64,000 bases of DNA from Bacteroidota bacterium (GTDB lineage Bacteria; Bacteroidota; Bacteroidia; Chitinophagales; Chitinophagaceae), in contig JAFAGI010000007.1 of the NCBI GenBank assembly GCA_023422835.1, positions 62,001-126,000 on the forward strand, given 5' to 3'. Position 1 is the stretch's first letter; every line of letters begins with the position of its first letter. Shown one piece after another: positions 27,785 through 36,485 of the stretch. The position numbers and the translations under genes were made by a program. The notes under the pieces are model-generated. The model had not been told where the DNA came from and did no database searches. It was given only the letters and a program-made list of their open reading frames with translations.

Positions 27785-27811
27785 TTTAAAAAAATTTTAC
27801 CGGGAATAAAA

Positions 27812-27839
27812 AAAGGATAACTCTTGCGAATTATCCTTT
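27812..27839 (+). terminator. Terminator of rnpB
   Basis: AAAGGATAA pairs with TTATCCTTT. It lies between rnpB and the convergent tRNA-Gln and may serve both. Confidence 0.65.
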
Positions 27840-27846
27840 CCGTTTG

Positions 27847-27917
27847 TTGGCCGACCTGGATTCGAACCAAGAAAGACTGCACCAAAAACAGTAGTGTTAC
27901 CGTTACACCATCGGCCA
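27847..27917 (-). tRNA. tRNA-Gln (anticodon TTG)
   Basis: 71-nt cloverleaf: acceptor TGGCCGA/TCGGCCA, D-arm GTGTAACGGTAACAC, anticodon arm ACTGT-TTTTGGT-GCAGT with TTG at 34-36, T-arm with GGTTCGAATCC. CCA not encoded. Confidence 0.96.
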
Positions 27918-27940
27918 TCCTTAGTTCCCTTTTGGGAGTG

Positions 27941-27972
27941 CAAAGATAAATTTATAACCTATTATCTCCAAA
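27941..27972 (-). promoter_or_regulatory. Promoter of tRNA-Gln
   Basis: On the minus strand TTTG (27969-27972), a 20-nt spacer, and TATCTTTG (27941-27948): full match to the Bacteroidota consensus. Confidence 0.8.
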
Positions 27973-28030
27973 TTTTTTAGCAGACTTTTTTTGTTTTTAT
28001 TGTTGTATGTGTATGTGATAGCCATTAAAA

Positions 28031-28055
28031 AAGCCGGCGAAAAATTCACCGGCTT
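28031..28055 (-). terminator. Terminator of pnp
   Basis: AAGCCGG (28031-28037) pairs with CCGGCTT (28049-28055); the minus strand continues with TTTTTT. Confidence 0.85.
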
Positions 28056-28073
28056 ATAGAATAATTATATGGC

Positions 28074-30338
28074 TTACTCTTCAGTTTTCGGAGCCTGGCT
28101 GTCGCCATCGTTACGCGGCTCTCTTTTTTCATTGAAGCGCCTGTCTTCTCTCGGGGCTCTCTGCTCACGTTGTTCCCTTGGCTCTCTGTTTTCTCTTTGC
28201 TCTGTTCTTTCGGGCCTTGGCATCATTGCTTTGCGGCTGAGTTTGTATTTGCCGGTTTTCTGGTCAATACCTATGAGTTTTACTTTTACGGTATCACCTT
28301 CTTTAAATACGCCTTCCATTGTTTCCAGGCGTTTCCAGCTTATTTCAGAAATGTGCAGCAGGCCTTCTTTCTTAGGCAGGAATTCTACGAAAGCGCCGAA
28401 TTCTTTAATGCCTTTTACTTTACCTTCATACACCTCTCCCACTTCCGGTACAGCTACAATACCCTTGATGGTAGCAGCTGCTTTTTCCACGCTTTCTTTG
28501 TTGCTGGAGAAAATGCTTACCTCACCGTATTCGCCTACTTCTTCAATATTGATGGTAGTGCCTGTTTCTTTCTGTAATTCCTGTATTACCTTTCCGCCGG
28601 GGCCGATCACTGCGCCGATAAATTCTTTCTCAATGATCAGTTTCACCATGCGCGGTGCATGCGGTTTCACGTCTTCGCGTGCTTGCGGTACACATGCATA
28701 CATGTGGTCTAAGATATGCAAACGGCCTGCTTTCGCCTGGTTGAGCGCTTCACGCATAATGTCCATGCTTAAGCCGTCAACTTTAATATCCATCTGTACG
28801 CCGCAGATACCATCGCGGGTGCCGGTAACTTTAAAGTCCATATCTCCCAGGTGATCTTCATCGCCGAGGATATCTGAAAGGATGGCATATTTTCCTTCCC
28901 GCGTAATTAATCCCATAGCAATACCGCTTACGTGTTTTGGAATGGGAACACCGGCATCCATTAATGCAAGCGAGCCTGCACAAACCGTAGCCATGGATGA
29001 AGAGCCGTTGGATTCCAGGATGTCGCTCACTACGCGTACAGTGTAAGCGTAGTCGCCGTTAGGCATCATTTGTTTCAGGCTGCGCATAGCCAGGTTTCCG
29101 TGTCCTACTTCGCGACGGCCGGGGCCGCGCATCATTCTTACTTCTCCTGTAGAGAACGGCGGGAAATTGTAGTGCAGGTAAAACTTCACATCGGTGGATG
29201 TCTGTGCAGTTTCTACCAACAGCTCATCCTGTGGTGTGCCAAGGGTTACGGTAGATAAAGATTGTGTTTCACCGCGTGTAAATAAGGAAGAGCCGTGCGG
29301 CGTAGGCAATACATCTATTTCCATAGACAGCGGGCGTATCTCATCCAGGTTTCTGCCGTCCAGGCGGGTCCTGTCGTCCAGGATCATATCACGTACTACA
29401 TGGTACTGGATATCGTGGTAGTATTCAGCTGCTTTTTTCTTAACATCGTCAGTAAACGGTTCTTCTTCAGTAGCAGTTTCTTCGAGGTGCTTCATCAGCT
29501 CATCCCCTACCTCACTGAATTTGTACCCCCTGTCGTGTTTAGCTAATTTCCCTTTAGCAATATCATATACCTTTTGTTTAGCAAAGGCATTTACTTTTTC
29601 TCTTAAAGCCGTATTATCTTCTGCTTTAGGGTAATCTCTTTTGCCAGTAATGCCTTTAAGGTCTCTTAACTGCTGCTGGGCTTTTATTTGTACGCGAATA
29701 GCTTCGTGGGCAATTTCCAATGCTTTTACCAGGTCTTCCTCACTGCACTCTTTACTTTCGCCTTCCACCATCATCAGGTTTTTCTCTGTAGCAGCAATCA
29801 TGAAATCCATGTCTGCATTCTCCATCTGCGAGCGGCTGGGGTTTACAATAAATTCACCGTCGATGCGCGCTACTCTTACTTCCGAGATTATTTCCTTAAT
29901 GGGAATATCTGAAACTGCCAGCGCTGCTGAAGCTGCCAGGCAGGCAAGCGCATCGGGAAGAATTTCTTCATCGCTGGAAATGAGTGATATCAGCACCTGC
30001 ACATCGCAAAAATAATCGTCGGGAAACAGCGGACGCAATGCCCTGTCTATGAGGCGGCTGATAAGAATTTCGTAATCGCTGAGCCTCGCCTCTCTTTTGA
30101 AAAAGCTCCCGGGAATACGCCCGGCAGCGGCAAATTTTTCCTGGTAATCCACGCTGAGGGGGAAGAAGTCTTGTCCCGGGCGTGGTTCTTTGTTGGCAAC
30201 AACGGTTGCCAACAGTACGTTGTTTCCCTGGCGTACGGTCACTGCGCCGTCTGCCTGACGGGCCAGTTTGCCGCTTTCAATGGTCACTTCACGACCACCG
30301 CCTAAATCAAAGGAAACACTTAACGGTTGTGTCAACAT
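28074..30338 (-). CDS. pnp: Polyribonucleotide nucleotidyltransferase
   Basis: 754 aa phosphorolytic 3'-5' exoribonuclease. Two RNase PH-like domains (first with PLSVDYQEKFAAAGRIPGSF; second with FPPFSTGEVRMMRGPGRREV and GSSSMATVCAGSLALMDAGV), the helical linker, a KH domain (VIGPGGKVIQELQKETG) and an S1 domain (VGEVYEGKVKGIKEFGAFVE). The C-terminal tail is Arg/Glu-rich (PREQREQRAPRED) and disordered, perhaps for RNA or partner binding. It lies downstream of rpsO, the usual order, although rpsO has a strong terminator between them. Confidence 0.98.
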   Translation of the reverse strand: MLTQPLSVSFDLGGGREVTIESGKLARQADGAVTVRQGNNVLLATVVANKEPRPGQDFFPLSVDYQEKFAAAGRIPGSFFKREARLSDYEILISRLIDRALRPLFPDDYFCDVQVLISLISSDEEILPDALACLAASAALAVSDIPIKEIISEVRVARIDGEFIVNPSRSQMENADMDFMIAATEKNLMMVEGESKECSEEDLVKALEIAHEAIRVQIKAQQQLRDLKGITGKRDYPKAEDNTALREKVNAFAKQKVYDIAKGKLAKHDRGYKFSEVGDELMKHLEETATEEEPFTDDVKKKAAEYYHDIQYHVVRDMILDDRTRLDGRNLDEIRPLSMEIDVLPTPHGSSLFTRGETQSLSTVTLGTPQDELLVETAQTSTDVKFYLHYNFPPFSTGEVRMMRGPGRREVGHGNLAMRSLKQMMPNGDYAYTVRVVSDILESNGSSSMATVCAGSLALMDAGVPIPKHVSGIAMGLITREGKYAILSDILGDEDHLGDMDFKVTGTRDGICGVQMDIKVDGLSMDIMREALNQAKAGRLHILDHMYACVPQAREDVKPHAPRMVKLIIEKEFIGAVIGPGGKVIQELQKETGTTINIEEVGEYGEVSIFSSNKESVEKAAATIKGIVAVPEVGEVYEGKVKGIKEFGAFVEFLPKKEGLLHISEISWKRLETMEGVFKEGDTVKVKLIGIDQKTGKYKLSRKAMMPRPERTEQRENREPREQREQRAPREDRRFNEKREPRNDGDSQAPKTEE

Positions 30339-30444
30339 AATTTTTCTTTTTAATCGAACGGAAATTTATAAAAAAGCCGGCAATAACTACACATGCAGCC
30401 AATATTTATCAAATATTTGTCTTAAAACAGGTAAGCACAAAAAA

Positions 30445-30480
30445 CTATTCCCAACAAACGCTTTGGCCGGTTGGGAATAG
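30445..30480 (-). terminator. Terminator of rpsO
   Basis: CTATTCCCAAC and GTTGGGAATAG form a perfect 11-bp stem with a 14-nt loop; the minus strand continues TTTTTTG. Confidence 0.88.
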
Positions 30481-30499
30481 TAGCAATAACATGGATAAA

Positions 30500-30772
30500 T
30501 TATTTTCTTAAGCCTAACTTTTCAATAAGAGCACGATAGCCCTGCAGATTGTGTCTCTGCATGTAAGCCAGTAAGCGTTTGCGCTGACCTACCATTTGCA
30601 TGAGTCCACGTTGAGAAGAGAAGTCTTTTTTGTTGTCTTTTACATGCGCGGAGATACCTTTTATGCGCTCTGTTAGCAAGGCGATCTGAGCTTCGATAGA
30701 TCCTGTGTTTTCAGCTTTTCCGCCATATTCAGCAAAAATATTTGCAGTTTGTTCTTTCGTTAAATAAGCCAT
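30500..30772 (-). CDS. rpsO: 30S ribosomal protein S15
   Basis: 90 aa, full length. Typical S15 pattern: AYLTKEQTANIFAEYG at the start, TGSIEAQIALLTERIKGISA, HVKDNKKDFSSQRGLMQMVG and QRKRLLAYMQRHNLQGYRAL. Primary 16S rRNA binding protein. It is followed by its own terminator, then pnp. Confidence 0.98.
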   Translation of the reverse strand: MAYLTKEQTANIFAEYGGKAENTGSIEAQIALLTERIKGISAHVKDNKKDFSSQRGLMQMVGQRKRLLAYMQRHNLQGYRALIEKLGLRK

Positions 30773-30833
30773 TTAATAACTTTTTTTAAATTTCCGTTTG
30801 AAATTTTTAATTTTTACTCTTTTAATTCGTGTG

Positions 30834-30841
30834 CAAAAGTA
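30834..30841 (-). promoter_or_regulatory. Candidate -7 box of rpsO
   Basis: TACTTTTG on the minus strand, about 60 bp before the start codon. The -33 position is T-rich without TTTG. The rest of the 30773-31050 interval is strongly A/T-rich with no other feature. Confidence 0.45.
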
Positions 30842-31050
30842 ATACTTAAAAATGAAATTAAGAAAATTATTTGAATTATATGGATTTAATAGAGAATTAT
30901 GCCAAAATCTCACAATTAAAAAACAAGAACCAATAATTTTATAGCACTATATTGTTAAATATTTGTAAAATAAATAACTGTTTTAAATTTATTTGTATTT
31001 ATTTATAATAATTTACAAATTATAAATTAAATAATTTATTTTCGAATTAG

Positions 31051-31091
31051 TACTATGTATTGCATAGTATCATTAAAAGCATATATCTTTG
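31051..31091 (+). promoter_or_regulatory. padR promoter with overlapping palindromic operator
   Basis: TTG at 31060-31062, 21-nt spacer, TATCTTTG at 31084-31091 (perfect -7). The palindrome TACTATG-TATTG-CATAGTA (31051-31069) covers the -33 element, and its centre contains the TTG itself. A dyad over the promoter of a PadR gene indicates autorepression of padR-pspC. Confidence 0.7.
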
Positions 31092-31131
31092 TGTTGTCAA
31101 GTTCTATAAAGATCATTTTAAACAGATAATC

Positions 31132-31470
31132 ATGGATATACAAAATACACAGAGCCAGATGCGCAAAGGAGTGCTGGAGTTTTGCATACTTTCCATTATC
31201 AAAAACCAGGAGTCATATCCGAGTGAGATTTTGGAGAAATTAAAAGAAGCAAACCTCAGCGTACTGGAGGGTACACTCTACCCGCTGCTGACGCGGCTAA
31301 AAAATGCCGACCTTCTTTCCTACCGTTGGGTGGAAAGCGTTTCCGGCCCGCCCAGGAAATATTTCAGCCTCACAGATAAAGGCATGGTGTTTTACCTGGA
31401 GCTGCAAAAAACCTGGAAGGAACTATCCGATGCAGTAAATAAAGTAACCAATACGGATTTTGAAAAATAA
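31132..31470 (+). CDS. PadR-family transcriptional regulator
   Basis: 112 aa from ATG 31132. Winged-helix PadR domain: QMRKGVLEFCILSIIKNQES, YPSEILEKLKEANLSVLEGT (recognition helix), LYPLLTRLKNADLLSYRW and a wing GPPRKYFSLTDKG. A short C-terminal helix serves for dimerisation. It precedes the PspC-domain gene by 44 bp, a conserved Bacteroidota pair, and a palindromic operator overlaps its promoter. Confidence 0.92.
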   Translation: MDIQNTQSQMRKGVLEFCILSIIKNQESYPSEILEKLKEANLSVLEGTLYPLLTRLKNADLLSYRWVESVSGPPRKYFSLTDKGMVFYLELQKTWKELSDAVNKVTNTDFEK

Positions 31471-31514
31471 TTATCATTCTAAACTATAGCCAATCACAAA
31501 CAAACAGTATCATT

Positions 31515-33647
31515 ATGAAAAAGATAATCAATATAAATTTTCAGGGAAGAGTAGTGATGATTGAAGAGTCGGCTTTTGAACATCTGAAACAATATGTAGA
31601 AAGCCTGAGGATACATTTTGCTCATGAAGAAGGCCGCGATGAAATCATCAACGACATTGAATGGCGCATCTCCGAACTCTTCGACGACATTATAAAAAAA
31701 GGAAATCCCTGTGTAACCGAGGAGCACCTGGAAGCGATCATCAGAAGCATCGGCCGGCCGCAAGACCTGCAGGAGGCCGAAGATCCGGCTCCGCACCTGG
31801 AAGACAGTACCACTTCACACCACGCCGAATCAACACAATATACTTCAATAAACAATACAGACAGTACAAACCCGTTTGGCAAAAAACGATTATTCAGGGA
31901 TGAAACCAATAAAAAGATCGGCGGTGTATGCGCCGGCATAGCTAACTTCCTGAACATAGACCATTCGCTTGTGAGAATACTTACCGTATTGCTGGCATTT
32001 GCTTATGGGGTGAGCATACTTGTATACATTGTGCTCTGGGCAGCACTGCCCGGCACTACTACCAAAGACATCGGCTCTTCTTACAGGAAGCTTTACAGGG
32101 ACCCGATGCACAAAACAATCGGTGGTGTCTGCAGCGGGCTGGCTCATTATTTCAACATGGAGATCTGGCTGGTAAGACTGATATTTGTGCTGGGTTTGCT
32201 ATCGCCATCGTTTATGTGGATCATTGATCTCGGTGCTTTCAGCGGGGGTCTTAGCGGCTTTACCTTTCTTACCTACCTGATACTGCTGATCGTGGTGCCT
32301 TATGCCAAACGCCCTTCTGATTTTCTTTCCATGAAAGGCGAAAACATTGATCTGAACAGTATTAAAACAACCGTACAAGATGCAGGCTTCGACGATAAAA
32401 AAAAAGTAACTAAAACAGCAACTTATGTGCAGGACCAGGCTGGCAACGGCCCAGCCACTTCCCTTGAGGCATCAGGAGTTAATACGCAACATAGCTATGC
32501 CGCTAAGAATTATGTGCCTGAAAGCAGCAGCTCAACATTTGGCGACATAGTATTAGCCATTATAAAGTTCATAGCTTACATTATCCTCGGCTTTGTAATT
32601 CTCACAGTAGTCACTGTTCTGGCAGGCATTGGACTGGCTTCTTTATTTGCACTGCCCTATTCTGAATTGTTTTTTGAAAACAGCTGGGAAAGTGTAGCTG
32701 CTACCATTGCACTGGTGTGCTTTATATGGGTACCTGTAATAGGAATTTGTATATGGACTGTAAGAAGAATATTCGGCTATAAACACAAAAAGCCGGCGCT
32801 GAGAAATTCTTTCCTGATGCTTTGGACTGTAGGGCTTATTGCATTTATCGCGTTGCTAGTATCGTCTTTGAATAATGTAAAATACGAAAGTGAAGTACCG
32901 CGTCAGATCATTGCATTGACTAACCCTTCTGTAAACAAGCTTACAGTTGATTTTGAGAAGGATGAAACCAAACTTTACTTTAAGAAATACTTCAAAGTCT
33001 TCCCCTGGAGGCTGAAAGATAAATTTTACATCAATAATCTTTACCTGGATATAGAGAAATCAGCAGACAGCAATTACCACGTTTATTTACAAAAATCAGC
33101 AGACGGCAGCAGTAAGGCTAAAGCTAATGAATGGGCTGGCAATATCAATATTCCCATTACACAAACAGACAGTGTCTTAAAAATCAACAAAGGAATCCTG
33201 ATTGACAAAAATAATAAGTTCAGGAACCAGCAGGCAGAAATAACCATTGCAGTTCCAGTAGGCAAAAGAATAGTGATCAATGATAATTATTACGGTATGG
33301 CCAATGTATCCTTTGGCAATGTAAGATGGAGAAGGCATGCGGACTTCGCTACCAACACAGAATACATCATGACCAACGAAGGCCTGGTGCGCGTAAATAA
33401 TGTGGATGATAATGAAGACAACAGCATAGATATAGACGATGATATATCATTTAAAAAAGAAATTGTCAATGGCGAAACAAAGTACTATGTAGATGATGAG
33501 GAAGTAGACTCAGCCAGTTTTGTAAGAAAATCAAACCAGTTGCAGCTTAAGTTGCAGAAGCAGGAACAAAAGATAAAAGAGCAGCAGGAAAAGTACAAAA
33601 AAATACAGCGCGAGCTTATTAAGCCCGACACAGCAAATATCATTTAG
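31515..33647 (+). CDS. Double PspC-domain membrane protein
   Basis: 710 aa. The N-terminal soluble segment (~1-105) has INFQGRVVMIEESAFEHLKQ. Two PspC domains follow: KKIGGVCAGIANFLNIDHSL (about 130-185) and KTIGGVCSGLAHYFNMEIWL (about 195-265), each with an amphipathic motif plus transmembrane helix. Further membrane segments lie at ~345-380, 395-420 and 440-460, followed by a large C-terminal extracytoplasmic domain and a Glu/Lys coiled coil (QKQEQKIKEQQEKYKKIQ). Probably an envelope-stress sensor or membrane-stabilising partner controlled by the PadR upstream. Confidence 0.88.
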   Translation: MKKIININFQGRVVMIEESAFEHLKQYVESLRIHFAHEEGRDEIINDIEWRISELFDDIIKKGNPCVTEEHLEAIIRSIGRPQDLQEAEDPAPHLEDSTTSHHAESTQYTSINNTDSTNPFGKKRLFRDETNKKIGGVCAGIANFLNIDHSLVRILTVLLAFAYGVSILVYIVLWAALPGTTTKDIGSSYRKLYRDPMHKTIGGVCSGLAHYFNMEIWLVRLIFVLGLLSPSFMWIIDLGAFSGGLSGFTFLTYLILLIVVPYAKRPSDFLSMKGENIDLNSIKTTVQDAGFDDKKKVTKTATYVQDQAGNGPATSLEASGVNTQHSYAAKNYVPESSSSTFGDIVLAIIKFIAYIILGFVILTVVTVLAGIGLASLFALPYSELFFENSWESVAATIALVCFIWVPVIGICIWTVRRIFGYKHKKPALRNSFLMLWTVGLIAFIALLVSSLNNVKYESEVPRQIIALTNPSVNKLTVDFEKDETKLYFKKYFKVFPWRLKDKFYINNLYLDIEKSADSNYHVYLQKSADGSSKAKANEWAGNINIPITQTDSVLKINKGILIDKNNKFRNQQAEITIAVPVGKRIVINDNYYGMANVSFGNVRWRRHADFATNTEYIMTNEGLVRVNNVDDNEDNSIDIDDDISFKKEIVNGETKYYVDDEEVDSASFVRKSNQLQLKLQKQEQKIKEQQEKYKKIQRELIKPDTANII

Positions 33648-33762
33648 CATCCAGGCAACCAAACGCCTATTGCATGCGTCTTGTAGATGTGCGCCGGGAT
33701 AAATATGTAATGAAATGAACGATTCGGTTGTCTTAATTTAAAATCTAAGTATAAAACTAAAC

Positions 33763-33790
33763 AAACGCCTTTGCATAGGCAGGGCGTTTT
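33763..33790 (+). terminator. Terminator after the PspC gene
   Basis: AAACGCC (33763-33769) pairs with GGCGTTT (33783-33789), with GCCT/AGGC words inside. It ends the padR-pspC unit just upstream of the tandem leader repeats. Confidence 0.6.
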
Positions 33791-33803
33791 ACAAAAACAT
33801 CAA

Positions 33804-33912
33804 GATGAATAGCCTTAAAGATTAGGAATCTATACCAACCGGCAATGAGTATTAAATCTAAAAAGCTAGTTATTCCATGTGACAAACAGAAAAAATTAAA
33901 TATTAACACATG
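33804..33912 (+). repeat. Dispersed leader repeat, copy B1
   Basis: Left arm GATGAATAGCC (33804-33814), core GGAATCTATACCAACCGGCA and ATGAGTATTAAATCTAAAAA, right arm GTTATTCCATGTG (33869-33881), A-rich tail ACAAACAGAAAAAATTAAAT, end ACACATGAAATAG. The terminal ATG is followed by AAA TAG, so no protein starts here. The end of B1 doubles as the left arm of B2. Confidence 0.85.
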
Positions 33913-34001
33913 AAATAGTCAAAAGATGTTGTATACCAACCGGGAATGAAAAGGCTATTCCATGTGACAACTAAAAAACAATTAAATATACACACATGAA
34001 A
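33907..34001 (+). repeat. Dispersed leader repeat, copy B2 (supplies the TonB-receptor start codon)
   Basis: Left arm CACATGAAATAGTC (33907-33920), GTATACCAACCGGGAATGA, right arm GGCTATTCCATGTG (33953-33966), tail ACAACTAAAAAACAATTAAA, end CACACATGAAA, whose ATG (33996) starts the receptor gene. Left and right arms pair over 14 positions with one mismatch and one wobble. The right-arm CCATGTG can also pair with CACATG at the start codon. Confidence 0.85.
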
Positions 34002-36410
34002 ATACTACTGTTAAACATCCTATGCCTGTTTGCTTTGAGCGGTTACTCACAGCTTATTGTTTCCGGGCAAATCACAGGCCAGGTAACCAACGATAAAAAT
34101 CAGCCGGTGCCTTTTGCTAGCATCAGGATACTACAGCCGGATTCCACGCAGAAAACAGTGGCAGAAAAAATCACGGATGAAAACGGTAAATACGAGATCG
34201 GCCTGCAGCAGGCAGGTGAATATATCTTCCATATTTCTTCTACAGGCTATGAATCCCTGTCCAGGAAAGTTACTGTTTCCCAGGAAGAAAAGCAACTGAA
34301 TTTTACTTTGCAGAAAAATGCAGAAAACTTAAACGATGTAACTGTTACCAGCTCTGCATCTATGATACAACGCAAGACCGACCGAATTGTGATGCAGGTA
34401 GAAAACAACCCTCTTTCGTCCGGAAAGTCTTCTATGGAAATGATGAACCTGGCGCCGGGTGTACTGATCTACAACAACCAGATCACCCTCAACGGTAACG
34501 GCGGTGTGCGTGTAATGGTCGACGGGAAAATGCTTAATCTCAGTGGACAGGACCTGGCAAATTACTTAAACTCCTTACGTGCTGAAGATATAAAATCCAT
34601 AGAGGTAATTTCACACCCACCGGCAGAGTACGATGCACAGGGCACCGGCGGACTGATAAACATTGTACTTAAAAAAAACAGAAACTCAGGACTTAATGGC
34701 AGTATTTATGGCAATTACACGCAAGGACGCTACGCAGGCACCAGCGATGGCATCAACATCAATTACAAGAAAAATAAATTTTCCTTATTCGGCAACGGAT
34801 CTTATTACAGCCAGAAAAGATTTGAGGAGATGGAGCAATACAGGACGCTGCCCAACAATGGTGTGTTTACAGCAAAAAATAATTTTGTCAGCACGGGAAC
34901 CAACAACCGCCAGAAGGCAGGTATTATTTACGACATCAACGATAACCAGTTCATCAGCCTGGAATACAACAGGGCTTACAATAAATATACTTCGTCCGGC
35001 AATGCGCAAACATTAACCACCTTTCCCGATGCATCGCTCAATACCAAAACAGAAGGTACCTACCCCGGCACTTATGCAGCACATTACAACAATGCAGGTC
35101 TGCGCTATCAGTTGAAAACAGATACTCTCGGTTCAAAGTTTACCTTTCTGGCCGATTATACCAAAAACAAAGTGGAAAACACCAGCGATATAAGAACCTT
35201 TTTATACAATGCACAGAATACGCTGCTTACAGACACATCATTCAGGAATGCTACACCCGGCGATGCTCAGATCTATACCGCTGACGCCAAGTATACACAG
35301 GTGTTCAAGGGAGGCCATACTTTCTCTCTTGGCTCAAAGCTTACTGCTACCCGCATTAAAAACATTGCATTTTTTGAATACCTGCAAAACGGTAAGTGGT
35401 ACGAAAGCATTAAACAAAACTATCAATATAATTACGATGAGAATATTGTGGCAGGCTATGTAAGTTATGAAGGTGTGATTGCCAAAACCAATGTACAGCT
35501 TGGCTTGCGCGGTGAATACACCGACCTTACCGGAATGTTGATAGCGCAAGGCGTACAGACTCCTAACCCCGATAAATACTTCTCATTATTTCCCAACGTT
35601 TACCTCAGCAAAGCTGTTAACAAGACAGGAGATAACACAGTCAATTTTTCTTACAACAGGAGATTTAACCGCCCGTCTTTCCATGAGCTGAATCCCTATG
35701 TAGGTTATGCGGATAATTATACCATCGGTATGGGCAACCCTTTCTTAAGGCCGGAATTTAACAACTCTTATGAGCTGGGCTTTACGCTGAAAAATAAATA
35801 TATGTTCACGCTGAACTATACGCACAACCGCGACATCATCAACCGGGTGATCCGCAGTGATGAAAATGATCCGAAAGTAATGATACAGCAGCCCCTGAAC
35901 TCCGGCAACAGCGACAACCTGATGCTGACTGTATTTGCGCCTGTAAAAATTACCAAATGGTGGAATGCACAAAACACTGCGCAACTAAGCTACCAGAAGA
36001 TAGAAGCGCCTGAATACAAAATTGAAAAGCCTATTGCCTTCCTTCAATCGCAACACACATTCACGGTAAATAAAACCACCAGCTTTACCCTGTCCGGATT
36101 CTATATTTCCAACTTTATTTTTGCCAATGGGCTGATAAACCCTTTCGGCATGGTAAACGCTGGTTTCAGCAAAAAATTTGCTAAAGACAAGTTTACTTTC
36201 AAAGCAAATATGAATGATATTTTCTACACCCAAACCATTAAAGGCAATATGTCTTACAAAGACTTTATACTGGGCATCAGAAGCAGGAACCAATCCAGGA
36301 CCTTCACTGTAGGCCTTACTTATAATTTCAATGCAGGAAAGTCGTTTAGTGTAAAAAAACTGCAAAGCAGCAGTGAAGAAGAACAAAAAAGGCTGGATAA
36401 AATTAAGTAG
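33996..36410 (+). CDS. TonB-dependent receptor-type outer-membrane protein
   Basis: 804 aa. Signal peptide ILLLNILCLFALSGYSQ; a CarboxypepD_reg-like beta-sandwich (about 25-110, GQVTNDKNQPVPFASIRILQ); a plug domain with MMNLAPGVLIYNN, NGNGGVRVMVDGK and SIEVISHPPAEYDAQGTGGL; then a C-terminal beta-barrel of the OMP_b-brl_3 type. No SusD-like gene is adjacent, so it is not a classical polysaccharide-utilisation pair; the ligand is unknown. The start codon lies in the end of leader repeat B2, and a terminator follows. Confidence 0.92.
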   Translation: MKILLLNILCLFALSGYSQLIVSGQITGQVTNDKNQPVPFASIRILQPDSTQKTVAEKITDENGKYEIGLQQAGEYIFHISSTGYESLSRKVTVSQEEKQLNFTLQKNAENLNDVTVTSSASMIQRKTDRIVMQVENNPLSSGKSSMEMMNLAPGVLIYNNQITLNGNGGVRVMVDGKMLNLSGQDLANYLNSLRAEDIKSIEVISHPPAEYDAQGTGGLINIVLKKNRNSGLNGSIYGNYTQGRYAGTSDGININYKKNKFSLFGNGSYYSQKRFEEMEQYRTLPNNGVFTAKNNFVSTGTNNRQKAGIIYDINDNQFISLEYNRAYNKYTSSGNAQTLTTFPDASLNTKTEGTYPGTYAAHYNNAGLRYQLKTDTLGSKFTFLADYTKNKVENTSDIRTFLYNAQNTLLTDTSFRNATPGDAQIYTADAKYTQVFKGGHTFSLGSKLTATRIKNIAFFEYLQNGKWYESIKQNYQYNYDENIVAGYVSYEGVIAKTNVQLGLRGEYTDLTGMLIAQGVQTPNPDKYFSLFPNVYLSKAVNKTGDNTVNFSYNRRFNRPSFHELNPYVGYADNYTIGMGNPFLRPEFNNSYELGFTLKNKYMFTLNYTHNRDIINRVIRSDENDPKVMIQQPLNSGNSDNLMLTVFAPVKITKWWNAQNTAQLSYQKIEAPEYKIEKPIAFLQSQHTFTVNKTTSFTLSGFYISNFIFANGLINPFGMVNAGFSKKFAKDKFTFKANMNDIFYTQTIKGNMSYKDFILGIRSRNQSRTFTVGLTYNFNAGKSFSVKKLQSSSEEEQKRLDKIK

Positions 36411-36436
36411 TTGTTTGTGAATTTTAATGATAAATA

Positions 36437-36465
36437 CGGCCGGGGTTTCTACTCCGGCTTTTTTT
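36437..36465 (+). terminator. Terminator of the TonB-receptor gene
   Basis: GCCGGGGT (36439-36446) pairs with ACTCCGGC (36451-36458), followed by TTTTTTT. It may also act for the convergent sua5-like gene. Confidence 0.8.
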
Positions 36466-36485
36466 AGCGGCATTATGTATAGCCC

